Below the pieces are notes generated by a model, which made no database searches, was not told where the DNA came from, and saw nothing but the letters and a program-made list of their open reading frames with translations. Made by a program: the position numbers and the translations under genes. From Armatimonadota bacterium (GTDB lineage: Bacteria; Armatimonadota; Zipacnadia; Zipacnadales; VGFC01), in contig VGFB01000189.1 of NCBI GenBank assembly GCA_016869015.1, positions 1-7,327 on the forward strand: DNA of 7,327 nt, read 5' to 3'. How positions within the stretch are numbered: the stretch's first letter is position 1; each line of letters starts with the position of its first letter. This document shows, one piece after another, positions 1 to 5,768 of the stretch.

Positions 1-11
1 TAGCGATATCA

Positions 12-17
12 TATGAT
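12..17 (+). promoter_or_regulatory. possible -10 element (TATGAT) upstream of the TPR gene
   Basis: TATGAT lies in a short AT-rich island at the left edge, just before the Shine-Dalgarno of the gene at 44. It overlaps the palindrome TATCATATGATA (8-19). A -35 box would fall outside the window, so it cannot be tested here. The core CATATGATA is also found, on the other strand, at the -10 region of the phd/relE promoter near 6565-6575. Confidence 0.35.
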
Positions 18-43
18 ACATTTACGAAAGGGGGTCGATATCT

Positions 44-388
44 GTGTCAAGTCCTGTCGATGGGTGGAAGTCGTTCATCAAGGGACGGATCGCTCAGGAG
101 CGGGGGGACGACAAGGGTGCGCTGGAGGCCTTCGATCGGGCCTTGGGGACGGACCCGAACAACCAGTCGTTCTTGCGGGCCCGCAGCAATGCGATGGTAC
201 GTCTGGGCCGGCGCGATGACCTCGTAGCAGCGAAGGTTGCCGAGGCCTATGCTGGTCTGGCCAGCAAGTGCGTCGGGGAGGCCGACAAGCCGGAGGTGTG
301 GGCCAAGGGCCTGGAGGGCTTGCTGGCCCAGGTCGAGAGCTGGGAGAAGGAGGGCGCCGCGGTCGAGGGGGCCATGATGCTCTGGTAG
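44..388 (+). CDS. small TPR-containing protein, function unknown
   Basis: The protein has 114 residues and starts at GTG, chosen because AAAGGGGG (27-34) sits 9 nt upstream. A longer-frame ATG at 13 belongs to another frame. Residues 7-40 fit one tetratricopeptide repeat: Gly14, Ala26, Phe30, Ala33 and Pro38 fall at the consensus positions 8, 20, 24, 27 and 32. Residues 41-74 look like a degenerate second helical pair, and the C-terminus is helical and charged. There is no signal peptide or membrane segment, so it is probably a cytoplasmic adaptor. It lies 85 nt upstream of the SAM decarboxylase on the same strand and may share its transcript, although a hairpin lies between them. I do not recognise a specific family beyond TPR. 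That it is a TPR-like real gene is fairly secure; its partner is unknown. Confidence 0.7.
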   Translation: MSSPVDGWKSFIKGRIAQERGDDKGALEAFDRALGTDPNNQSFLRARSNAMVRLGRRDDLVAAKVAEAYAGLASKCVGEADKPEVWAKGLEGLLAQVESWEKEGAAVEGAMMLW

Positions 389-414
389 GGGGCTGCGGCG
401 AAGCGGCCTGCCAT

Positions 415-444
415 CGGGGCGCCTTCGTTGGCGAGGGCGCCCTG
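415..444 (+). terminator. GC-rich hairpin between TPR gene and SAM decarboxylase gene
   Basis: GGGCGCC (417-423) pairs with GGCGCCC (436-442), and two outer pairs (one G-U) extend it to a 9-bp stem with a 12-nt loop. There is no T-run after it, only TGTCCGT. It could be an attenuator, a weak terminator or an mRNA-processing structure; equally it may be chance pairing in GC-rich DNA. Confidence 0.25.
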
Positions 445-473
445 TCCGTCCCCCGCCCTGGCATGGTGACGCC

Positions 474-980
474 ATGAGCAGCCACCGTCTGGAGACCCAA
501 GTCGCGGCGCCGTGTGAGAGCCCGGACCCGGTCACGGGGACCCCGCTCTCACCGTCGGGCATCTCTCTGACCGCCGACTTCCGCGGTGTTCGCCCGGGCT
601 TGCTGCGCGACGGGGAGACGCTCACCCGGATGGTCCGGCAGGCGCTGGTCGAGGCCGGATGCCGGATCGTGGCGCAGTCGGTCCATGCGTTTGACGGCGG
701 AGGGGCCGGCGTCACGGGGGTGTTTGTGCTCGCCGAATCTCACGCCGTGTTCCACACCTACCCGGAGTGGGGCTACCTTGGGTTCGACCTGTTCGCGTGC
801 GGTCGGGTGTCTCTGGACGGGCTGCTGGCCAGACTCACCTTCCTTCTCGGCCCTTGCCGCATCGAATCCCACCAGGCCTCTCGGGCCTTCCGTTGTCCGG
901 AGCCCTGCTCCGCTCACCCCCAAGCCCCCATCCTACCATCCGGATCGACCGCGGAGGAGGCCGCGGGGGTCTGGACATGA
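474..980 (+). CDS. speH: S-adenosylmethionine decarboxylase proenzyme, SpeH/SpeD-type
   Basis: Pyruvoyl-dependent decarboxylase of 168 residues, expected to convert SAM to decarboxylated SAM, the aminopropyl donor for spermidine synthesis. The hallmark segment AESHAVFHTYPE (87-98) ends in a downstream FACG (107-110). Ser89 would become the pyruvoyl group after self-cleavage at Glu88-Ser89, with His94 and Cys109 as processing and catalytic residues. Their spacing (5 and 20 residues) equals that of Ser63/His68/Cys83 in the Thermotoga maritima enzyme as I recall it. The N-terminus carries about 27 extra residues before the conserved strand (GISLTADF), where the family usually has a GxH-type start, and there is a Cys- and Pro-containing tail after about 135. 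I kept ATG 474 because no other in-frame ATG or GTG precedes the domain, although its Shine-Dalgarno is poor. The stop overlaps the next ATG (ATGA), implying translational coupling. Some SpeD homologues act as other decarboxylases (arginine, ornithine), so the substrate is inferred. Confidence 0.85.
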   Translation: MSSHRLETQVAAPCESPDPVTGTPLSPSGISLTADFRGVRPGLLRDGETLTRMVRQALVEAGCRIVAQSVHAFDGGGAGVTGVFVLAESHAVFHTYPEWGYLGFDLFACGRVSLDGLLARLTFLLGPCRIESHQASRAFRCPEPCSAHPQAPILPSGSTAEEAAGVWT

Positions 981-2455
981 AGCTGCTTCCCTCAGGGCTT
1001 GTGCGGTTCGACCGGCATCTGCCGGTCTACAACTGGCTGTACCCGCTCCACGGATCCCCTCGGGCAATCGCCGAGGACGCCCAAGCCGTGGCCCGCTTCC
1101 TGGATGCTCTCCCGACCGGTCCCGTCCGCAGCCGCGCGCTCTACCTGCACGTTCCGTTCTGCACATCGACCTGCACCTTCTGCCCCTTCGTGCGCACCGA
1201 GGAGTGGAGCCCCGAGTTCGTCGAGGCCTACGTGGACGCCCTGGTCCGGGAGGTCCGCCTGAAGGCGCGCCACGCCTCGTTGGCTCAAACCCCGGTCCGC
1301 GCCGTCTACGTCGGGGGCGGGACACCGTCGGTGCTGAGCCCAGACCAGATCCGCCGGGTGGGCGCCGCGCTTCACGAGTACTTCGACCTGACCGATCTGC
1401 GCGAGTTCTCCCTTGAGATGGCGGCGACGAGCGTCACGCCCGAGCGCATGGCGGCCGCCCTGGACATCGGCGTGACCCATGCGCGCATGGGCGTGCAGAC
1501 CTTCGATCCCCTCTACCGCCGCCTGTTCCATCTGCGAAGCACGATGGACCAGGTCGTGCGCGGTGTCGATCGGCTGCTGAGCGGGGGGTTCCGCTATGTG
1601 TGCATCGACATGCTGTATGGCATGCACGGGCAGACGCCCGATCAACTGCTCCGCGACATCCATCACGCTGTCGACTTGGGGACGCCGCTGATCGACTACT
1701 ACCCGATCAACCATGTGGTCAGCCGGCCCGCGCTCTACGAAGGCTACGCTGCTCATGGGCTCGCGCCCACGTCGGGGCTGACGAAGCTCGCCATGAACGT
1801 CCTCGTGCGCGAGACCATGCGCCAGTCCGGGCTTGTTCCCCACAACGGGCACGGCTACGTGCGCGTCGATGCGCAGGAGCTGGCCCGTGACCCGGTGGTG
1901 ACCGACCGGTACTCCTTTGTGTACCACGAGCACTGCTACGGTGGGGACGCCGAGGACGTGCTGGGGTTCGGGGTGAGCGCCGTTTCCTCCCTGCACGGCT
2001 TTCGACTCACCAACGGCCCGGACATCGAGGGCTACACGCGGTCCCTCCAGACGGGCGATACCTGGCCCTTCACCGCGACCGAGCACCCCCCGGAGGTCGA
2101 CGCCGCCCGGGGGGTTGTCGTGCGTCTTCCCTACCACGGCGTGCTGCCCTGCGACTCCGTCCGGTGGGAGGCCGTTCACCCCCACACCCTGCGCGCCCTG
2201 GACGACCTGAAGGCCGCGAACCTGGTGGAGGAGGTCGACGGCCGGCTCAGACTCAGCCGCGCAGGCTGGTACTGGTACGTCAACCTGATCTACTACCTCT
2301 CGCCTCCGGAGGAGCAGCGCATCCTCGACGCCTATATCCGGCAGAAGCGCGCCGACCCGACGCTGGCCATCGAGGCCGGTGAGACGGCCATCGAGCCCCT
2401 GCGGCCAGTGACGGCCGTAGATCCGCCTCACACCGTTGTGGCCGGCACTCCGTGA
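977..2455 (+). CDS. HemW/HutW-like radical SAM protein
   Basis: A 492-residue radical SAM enzyme. CTSTCTFC (Cys62, Cys66, Cys69) is the CX3CX2C cluster ligand motif inside the family's YLHVPFC context. GGGTP (113-117) is the SAM amino-binding motif; MGVQTF (171-176) and DMLYGMHGQT (211-220) match the HemW/HemN barrel. YGGDAEDVLGFGVSAVSS (321-338) corresponds to the C-terminal HemN region, and residues about 400-440 form a winged-helix-like HemN_C segment. The usual E-x-NP motif reads EMAATS here, so it is not a standard HemW or HemN. The family includes coproporphyrinogen dehydrogenases, heme chaperones (HemW), heme-utilisation proteins (HutW) and class C methyltransferases or cyclopropanases; the reaction is unknown. 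The frame is open back to 767, but ATG 977 is chosen because homology begins there, because it forms ATGA with the speH stop, and because purine-rich GGAGGAGG/GGGGG lies upstream. Operon partnership with a SAM decarboxylase is the notable feature. Confidence 0.85.
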   Translation: MKLLPSGLVRFDRHLPVYNWLYPLHGSPRAIAEDAQAVARFLDALPTGPVRSRALYLHVPFCTSTCTFCPFVRTEEWSPEFVEAYVDALVREVRLKARHASLAQTPVRAVYVGGGTPSVLSPDQIRRVGAALHEYFDLTDLREFSLEMAATSVTPERMAAALDIGVTHARMGVQTFDPLYRRLFHLRSTMDQVVRGVDRLLSGGFRYVCIDMLYGMHGQTPDQLLRDIHHAVDLGTPLIDYYPINHVVSRPALYEGYAAHGLAPTSGLTKLAMNVLVRETMRQSGLVPHNGHGYVRVDAQELARDPVVTDRYSFVYHEHCYGGDAEDVLGFGVSAVSSLHGFRLTNGPDIEGYTRSLQTGDTWPFTATEHPPEVDAARGVVVRLPYHGVLPCDSVRWEAVHPHTLRALDDLKAANLVEEVDGRLRLSRAGWYWYVNLIYYLSPPEEQRILDAYIRQKRADPTLAIEAGETAIEPLRPVTAVDPPHTVVAGTP

Positions 2456-2464
2456 AGCTCGGTC

Positions 2465-3757
2465 TCACTCCCCCACCCCGGCCCTTGTCGTACCCAGGCT
2501 TCCGGCGCCAAGGACGTTCCCGCTGACGTGCACGTCTCTCGGCCCGGCGGGGGGCGGGTCGATCCAGAGGGCCCAGCGGTGACGGGGGTGCTCGGGGTCG
2601 CGGGTGGTGACGACGTTGTGGCGGACGGTGACGTCGGTCATGGGCGGGTTCTCGGGGAGGGGGCCGGATTCGAGCTTGATGGCGATGGGGTTGTTGTCGC
2701 CGGCGGCGGTGCTCCAGTGCCAGTACTCCATGCCGTAGCCCATGTCCGCGATGACGTTGCCCTCGATGAGGAGGTGCTCCTCCGGGTTGTCGGCGGCGGA
2801 GGCCGACCCCGGCGAGAGCAGGATGCCCCACAGGTCCACGCGCGAGAAGACGTTCCCCGCAATCCGCACGTCGCTCGACCCGTGCATGGCCTTGAGGCCG
2901 ATGAACGCGCCGGTCACGACGTTACCTGTGACCTCGACCTGGTCCGCGTGGATGTCGATCCCCTGCCCGGCGTTCTCAATGAGATTGGCCTCAATCGTGA
3001 TCCGCTGGGTGTCCCGCGGGCCGGTGACGAAGATCGCCGAGCCCTGATGCCAGTTGGTCACGCGGCCCTCGCGCTCCACGCTGCCGGAGGCCAGGGGGCC
3101 GAGCTTCTCGTTGCGCTGCACCACCTCGCCGAGGCGGTTCTGCTCGACCACCTCCGGCGTCGGCAGCAGCGCGCGCTCGATGATGCGGTTGCCCGACACA
3201 CGCACGTCCTGGCAGTGCTCGACGTGGATGCCCGTCCCGTCGATGCAGCGGAAGGCGTACCCGTAGCCCGGGTTCTGCGTCCGGTCGTCGAGGCCCAGGC
3301 GCTTGTAGTTGAGCACCTCGCAGCCGTAAACCACGGCGTCGCGGCACTGCTCGACGCGGATCGCGGCCCGCGCCGAGCGGTTGTCGATCACCCTCACCGC
3401 GTCGAGCGTCAGCCCCTCGCAGCCCCAGGCGAACAGCCCGTGCGCCACGCATTCCCGCGCTTCCTCGCTGCGGGTCAGCGTGAGGCCCTCGATCGAGACG
3501 CCCTTCGCGCGCTCGATCCGCACGATATCGGCGTCATTGTCCGCCTGTACGATCACCCCCGGTCCGCGCAGGCCGCAGCCATCCGTGCGGAGGTACAGCG
3601 GCTCGGAGATGCGGTGCTCGCCCGCGGGGATCACAATGACCCGCCCCGGGTTCGCGTCAATCGCGGCCTGAATCGAGGGGTAGTCGGTCGCCAGGACGGG
3701 CGGCGGCTGGCCCAAGGCGGGCAGAGCGAGGAGCGCGACGCAGAGCAGTCCCATCAT
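2465..3757 (-). CDS. secreted parallel beta-helix repeat protein
   Basis: The protein has 430 residues when started at the tandem ATG-ATG (3757/3754). It opens with a hydrophobic stretch (MMGLLCVALLALPALG) that looks like a Sec signal peptide with cleavage near ALG-Q, though the n-region lacks a basic residue. The segment YPSIQAAIDANPGRVIVIPAG is the opening typical of pectate-lyase-superfamily beta-helices. The rest is made of short strands with recurrent GN-V/I turns (for example TGNVVTG, AGNVFSR, EGNVIAD, SGNVLGA), as in the right-handed beta-helix/NosD-like families. It probably acts outside the cytoplasm on a polysaccharide or as a surface protein; I see no diagnostic catalytic set, so no enzyme name is given. 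The frame stays open upstream to 3937, but that extension has low-complexity Arg-rich sequence and would run under the divergent promoter. A GTG at 3850 is an alternative start. It converges on the radical SAM gene with only 9 bp between stops. Confidence 0.8.
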   Translation of the reverse strand: MMGLLCVALLALPALGQPPPVLATDYPSIQAAIDANPGRVIVIPAGEHRISEPLYLRTDGCGLRGPGVIVQADNDADIVRIERAKGVSIEGLTLTRSEEARECVAHGLFAWGCEGLTLDAVRVIDNRSARAAIRVEQCRDAVVYGCEVLNYKRLGLDDRTQNPGYGYAFRCIDGTGIHVEHCQDVRVSGNRIIERALLPTPEVVEQNRLGEVVQRNEKLGPLASGSVEREGRVTNWHQGSAIFVTGPRDTQRITIEANLIENAGQGIDIHADQVEVTGNVVTGAFIGLKAMHGSSDVRIAGNVFSRVDLWGILLSPGSASAADNPEEHLLIEGNVIADMGYGMEYWHWSTAAGDNNPIAIKLESGPLPENPPMTDVTVRHNVVTTRDPEHPRHRWALWIDPPPAGPRDVHVSGNVLGAGSLGTTRAGVGE

Positions 3758-3851
3758 TCGGTCACCGAGGCGAGATCGGCTCCGGGCTACTGGAGCAGTT
3801 GCCCGTCCGCTGGGGACGCACCTGCCCAAGGCCAAGAGCGCCTCGCTCACA

Positions 3852-3880
3852 TTGACAGCCCGTGGTGAGCGTGTTAGCAT
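3852..3880 (+). promoter_or_regulatory. sigma70-type promoter for the NTase/HTH gene pair
   Basis: TTGACA (3852-3857) is a perfect -35 box. It is followed by a 17-bp spacer and TAGCAT (3875-3880), a 4/6 -10 box. Transcription would start about 7 nt later, at roughly 3886-3888, and the ATG is at 3890, so the mRNA would be leaderless or nearly so. This agrees with the absence of a Shine-Dalgarno before 3890. It lies in the 132-bp divergent gap shared with the beta-helix gene, for which I found no convincing promoter. Confidence 0.6.
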
Positions 3881-3889
3881 CGCTGTGGC

Positions 3890-4357
3890 ATGATCCCTCC
3901 CTTCAATGAGCACGGGGACCTTCCGCCCGGGGCGCATGAGAGCACGTGGGCGGAGTTCGAAGCCCGGTTTGGGTTCACCGCTCGGCGCCGGGAGCTGCTC
4001 GTCTCGCTGCGCTGCGTCTTGGACCTGCTACAGCGAGCGGGGGTGACGGGTGGGTGGGTGGGCGGCAGCTTCGTCACCACGAAGCCCGAGCCCGGCGATG
4101 TCGATCTGTGCTGGGACTTGCACGGGTCGGTCGACGCAGAGCGCCTTGGCGCCGAGTTCTGGAACGGCGATGGGTTGGCGGGCACGGCCGACTTCGCCGA
4201 CCTTGACGTGATGCCCGATGATCCGGAACTCGGGCTGGTACGCATGGTCCTGAGCCACACGTCCGAGGGACGAGCGCGGGGAACGGTTCTCCTCCGGCTC
4301 GGAGCGCACTCGCCGGGTGCCGACTCGGACGACGTCTGTGGGGGGAGCGACCCATGA
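3890..4357 (+). CDS. nucleotidyltransferase-fold protein, DUF6932-like
   Basis: The 155-residue protein begins MIPPFNEHGDLPPGAHESTW, the characteristic opening of small proteins I recall as the DUF6932 family. Residues 58-73 (GGS then nine residues then DVDL) fit the nucleotidyltransferase superfamily signature hG[GS]x9-13Dh[DE]h, with Asp70 and Asp72 as metal ligands and an acidic residue near Asp104-Asp106 as the likely third. The enzyme would move a nucleotide onto an unknown acceptor; minimal nucleotidyltransferases often serve in toxin-antitoxin pairs, for example MNT/HEPN. No membrane or signal segment is seen, so it should be cytoplasmic. Its stop overlaps the following ATG (ATGA), making a coupled two-gene unit under the promoter at 3852-3880. 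The last 20 residues are low complexity. The fold assignment is fairly secure; the biological role is inferred from context. Confidence 0.7.
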   Translation: MIPPFNEHGDLPPGAHESTWAEFEARFGFTARRRELLVSLRCVLDLLQRAGVTGGWVGGSFVTTKPEPGDVDLCWDLHGSVDAERLGAEFWNGDGLAGTADFADLDVMPDDPELGLVRMVLSHTSEGRARGTVLLRLGAHSPGADSDDVCGGSDP

Positions 4358-4929
4358 GTGAGCGAGCGCTGCTCCAGCCGATCACCAATGAGCGCGGGTA
4401 CCTCACGGCGCTGCGGTGGCAGGGCCGCTTCCGCGAGGCGCTGGCGCGTCCCGAGCTGCTGGGGCAAGGGGTCGAGGCGGGCGCTCGGCAGGGGATCCTG
4501 CGCACCTATGAGCAGCACTTGGCCGAGCTGAGCGCGCGTCTGGCGGAGTATGAGGGCCTCAGCGGCGGGCAGAGCGATGCGCCTCCCGCGCGTGCTCCGG
4601 AACACGGCGACCTGACGGAGCGGATCGCCGGGAGTTGGGTCCACGGCACCCAGGTGGCGGCGCGGCTGGCGGAGCTACGCCAGGACCTCCGATCGGCCCT
4701 GGCGAGCACGGACCTGAGCAGTCTGGAGGTCGCCGTGCTGGCCCTGTTGTTCGGTCAGGAGATGACGGTCAGCGAGTGCGCGCGAACGCTCGGCACGCCG
4801 CCCGCGGCCGTCTCCGCCGCCCGCACGAACGCGCTCCGTAAGCTCGCAGACGCCGGCCTCCTGGACTCGTGGGCCGACGCCCTCACGACCGTGTACCCCG
4901 CACCGCCCCGGCAGCGGGCCACGGGCTGA
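4354..4929 (+). CDS. HTH protein paired with the nucleotidyltransferase; possible antitoxin or regulator
   Basis: A 191-residue cytoplasmic protein in two parts. Residues 9-68 (ITNERGYLTAL ... ELSARLAEYEGL) are helical and heptad-like, and resemble the N-termini of proteins that commonly accompany DUF6932 genes (ITNERQYR-type opening, ending in LAEYE.L). After a Pro/Ala-rich linker (70-87), residues 120-168 form a helix-turn-helix that looks like sigma factor region 4 or LuxR-type HTH (LSSLEVAVLALLFG ... VSECARTLG ... VSAARTNALRKL). The start ATG has GGGGGAG (4341-4347) 6 nt upstream and overlaps the NTase stop. A plausible job is binding the NTase partner and repressing their shared promoter, as antitoxins do; this is inference. 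An ordinary transcription regulator is the alternative. No sigma region 2 is present, so it is not a complete sigma factor. Confidence 0.65.
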   Translation: MSERALLQPITNERGYLTALRWQGRFREALARPELLGQGVEAGARQGILRTYEQHLAELSARLAEYEGLSGGQSDAPPARAPEHGDLTERIAGSWVHGTQVAARLAELRQDLRSALASTDLSSLEVAVLALLFGQEMTVSECARTLGTPPAAVSAARTNALRKLADAGLLDSWADALTTVYPAPPRQRATG

Positions 4930-4946
4930 GCCGTGAACGCTGACGC

Positions 4947-4983
4947 GGGTGCCCGGGTGCCCGTTCCTCGCGTCGCGCGAGGA
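4947..4983. promoter_or_regulatory. tandem 8-mer plus perfect hairpin upstream of hicB
   Basis: Two tandem copies of GGGTGCCC (4947-4954, 4955-4962) are followed by TCCTCGCG (4965-4972), a TCG loop, and CGCGAGGA (4976-4983), a perfect 8-bp inverted repeat. The structure ends just before the hicB Shine-Dalgarno (GGAGGTGA, 4988-4995). HicB antitoxins often autorepress at inverted repeats, so this may be an operator; alternatively it is a weak terminator for the upstream pair. Confidence 0.35.
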
Positions 4984-5000
4984 CAGCGGAGGTGAGGCCG

Positions 5001-5360
5001 ATGGGCGCGAAGGCCGAGAGAGTGACACACCGGACGATGGAGCCGGTCGCGGTTGGGGAGGCCCCAACTGCGGACCTGCGGCAGCAGGTTGGGGCGCTGG
5101 AGGCGGAGGTCGAGCGGCTGGAGGATGAACTCGCGGACCAGGAGGTCTACCTCCTGGACGGCTACGTCGCTATCGTGACTCCGGTCGGCGACCACTCGTA
5201 CATCGCCTCCTGCCCGACGCTCCATGCCTCCGTTCAGGAGGACGGCCTCGACGCAACCCTCGTGAGCCTCCGGGAGGCGGTGGCTGTGGTCAAGGACGCG
5301 CATGAGGCGTCTGGAAGGTCGTTGCCCCCGCAGGACGTGGTTGCTCGATGCCTCGACTAG
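5001..5360 (+). CDS. hicB: HicB-like antitoxin
   Basis: Start ATG 5001 is preferred over the in-frame GTG at 4992 because GGAGGTGA (4988-4995) is an ideal Shine-Dalgarno for it and overlaps the GTG. The protein has 119 residues. Residues 24-48 form a heptad-rich coiled coil (LRQQVGALEAEVERLEDEL). Residues 52-112 match the HicB-like fold: a YVAIVTPV strand, SCPTLHASVQ in the place of the family's CPDLPGCVTQG, then a helix (LVSLREAVAVVKDAHEASG) and LPPQDV. HicB neutralises the HicA ribonuclease. No obvious C-terminal DNA-binding domain is present, so the N-terminal coiled coil is an added element of unclear role. Its stop TAG uses TA of the target site and the first G of an inserted element. 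Before insertion the stop was TAA, so the protein is unchanged. Confidence 0.7.
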   Translation: MGAKAERVTHRTMEPVAVGEAPTADLRQQVGALEAEVERLEDELADQEVYLLDGYVAIVTPVGDHSYIASCPTLHASVQEDGLDATLVSLREAVAVVKDAHEASGRSLPPQDVVARCLD

Positions 5361-5748
5361 TGCGCCGTCACTCGTGATTGCTTGGATTGGTGGACGGCCC
5401 GTTCCGCACGCCCATCCGTCGCCGCCGTAGGACGGAGCGCTGCTCCGTCACAGTCGTTGTCGAAGTGGGCGCTTCGAGCGACGACGACACATCCTCACAA
5501 TCACGAGTGACGGCGCACTAAGCCCGGTTCGGCGACGCTCTCTCATCGCCGTGCTTCAGCGCAACGGTCTTGTGGAGTCGCCCACGCGAGGCAAAGGTAG
5601 CCCCCCCTGGTTCGAGCACCCCGACGACCCCGCCCGCTGCACCCGCGTCCCCGACCGCGACGTCATCAGCAAAGACCTCCTCGTCCGCATCCTCATACAG
5701 GCCGGCAAGAGCCGCGAGGAGTACCTGGCCCGGTTGCGGGAGACGTGA
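5348..5748 (+). pseudogene. hicA: hicA toxin gene interrupted by a MITE
   Basis: Removing the 159-bp element and one TA copy joins ATG-CCT-CGA-CTA (5348-5359) directly to AGC-CCG at 5521. This gives a 79-codon frame starting MPRLSPVRRRSLIAVL, a typical HicA N-terminus, and continuing through the HPDDPARCTRVPDRDVISKDL region and QAGKSREEYLARL to TGA at 5746-5748. The ATG lies inside the 3' end of hicB, a normal overlap for hicBA operons. As it stands, the frame from ATG reads only MPRLVRRHS before a TGA at 5375. A GTG at 5551 could begin a 65-residue remnant lacking the first helix, but no Shine-Dalgarno precedes it. The residue expected to be the catalytic His (family GSH) reads Pro: the local sequence is GKGSPPWF. 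HicA normally degrades mRNA; this copy should be inactive. Confidence 0.75.
5360..5518. mobile_element. 159-bp MITE-like element with TA target duplication
   Basis: Perfect 21-bp terminal inverted repeats, left 5360-5380 (starting GTGCGCCGTCACTCG) and right 5498-5518, are flanked on both sides by TA (5358-5359 and 5519-5520), giving a 23-bp palindromic match including the TA. TA duplication is the signature of IS630/Tc1-mariner transposases. The element has no coding capacity, so it is a non-autonomous miniature element mobilised in trans. Inside are two further hairpins: GACGGAGC (5431-5438) with GCTCCGTC (5442-5449), and 5453-5465 with 5472-5485 (13 pairs including one G-U, with one bulged G). 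Perfect terminal repeats suggest recent insertion. It lies in codon 4 of hicA. Confidence 0.85.
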
Positions 5749-5768
5749 GAGGCGCGGCGCCGCCTCAC
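5745..5768. terminator. hairpin between hicA remnant and metallohydrolase fragment
   Basis: GTGA..GGCG (5745-5754, with a 2-nt bulge GA) pairs with CGCCTCAC (5761-5768) around a 6-nt GC loop. It spans both convergent stop codons (TGA at 5746-5748 and TGA on the minus strand at 5765-5767), so it could end transcription from both sides. There is no T-run, so support is weak. Confidence 0.25.

Noticed and set aside
767..976. Upstream extension of the radical SAM frame to an ATG at 767
   Set aside because: It overlaps most of the SAM decarboxylase in another frame, the added 70 residues are Pro/Arg/Ser-rich with no family similarity, and the ATGA junction at 977 explains the start.
992..2431. 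479-residue open frame on the minus strand
   Set aside because: It is a shadow of the radical SAM gene in GC-rich DNA; no recognisable motifs, and the opposite strand has clear catalytic motifs.
2528..3868. 446-residue open frame on the plus strand
   Set aside because: It is antisense to the beta-helix gene with a Val/Asp/Arg/His-biased composition and no domain; the minus strand reads a signal peptide and beta-helix turns.
3758..3937. N-terminal extension of the beta-helix protein to 3937
   Set aside because: It would cover the divergent promoter and the first codons of the NTase gene and would place the signal peptide 60 residues inside the protein.
5360..5518. Inverted repeat read as a rho-independent terminator of hicB
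   Set aside because: The arms are 117 bp apart, have no T-run, and the TA flanks plus restoration of hicA on excision fit a transposable element far better.
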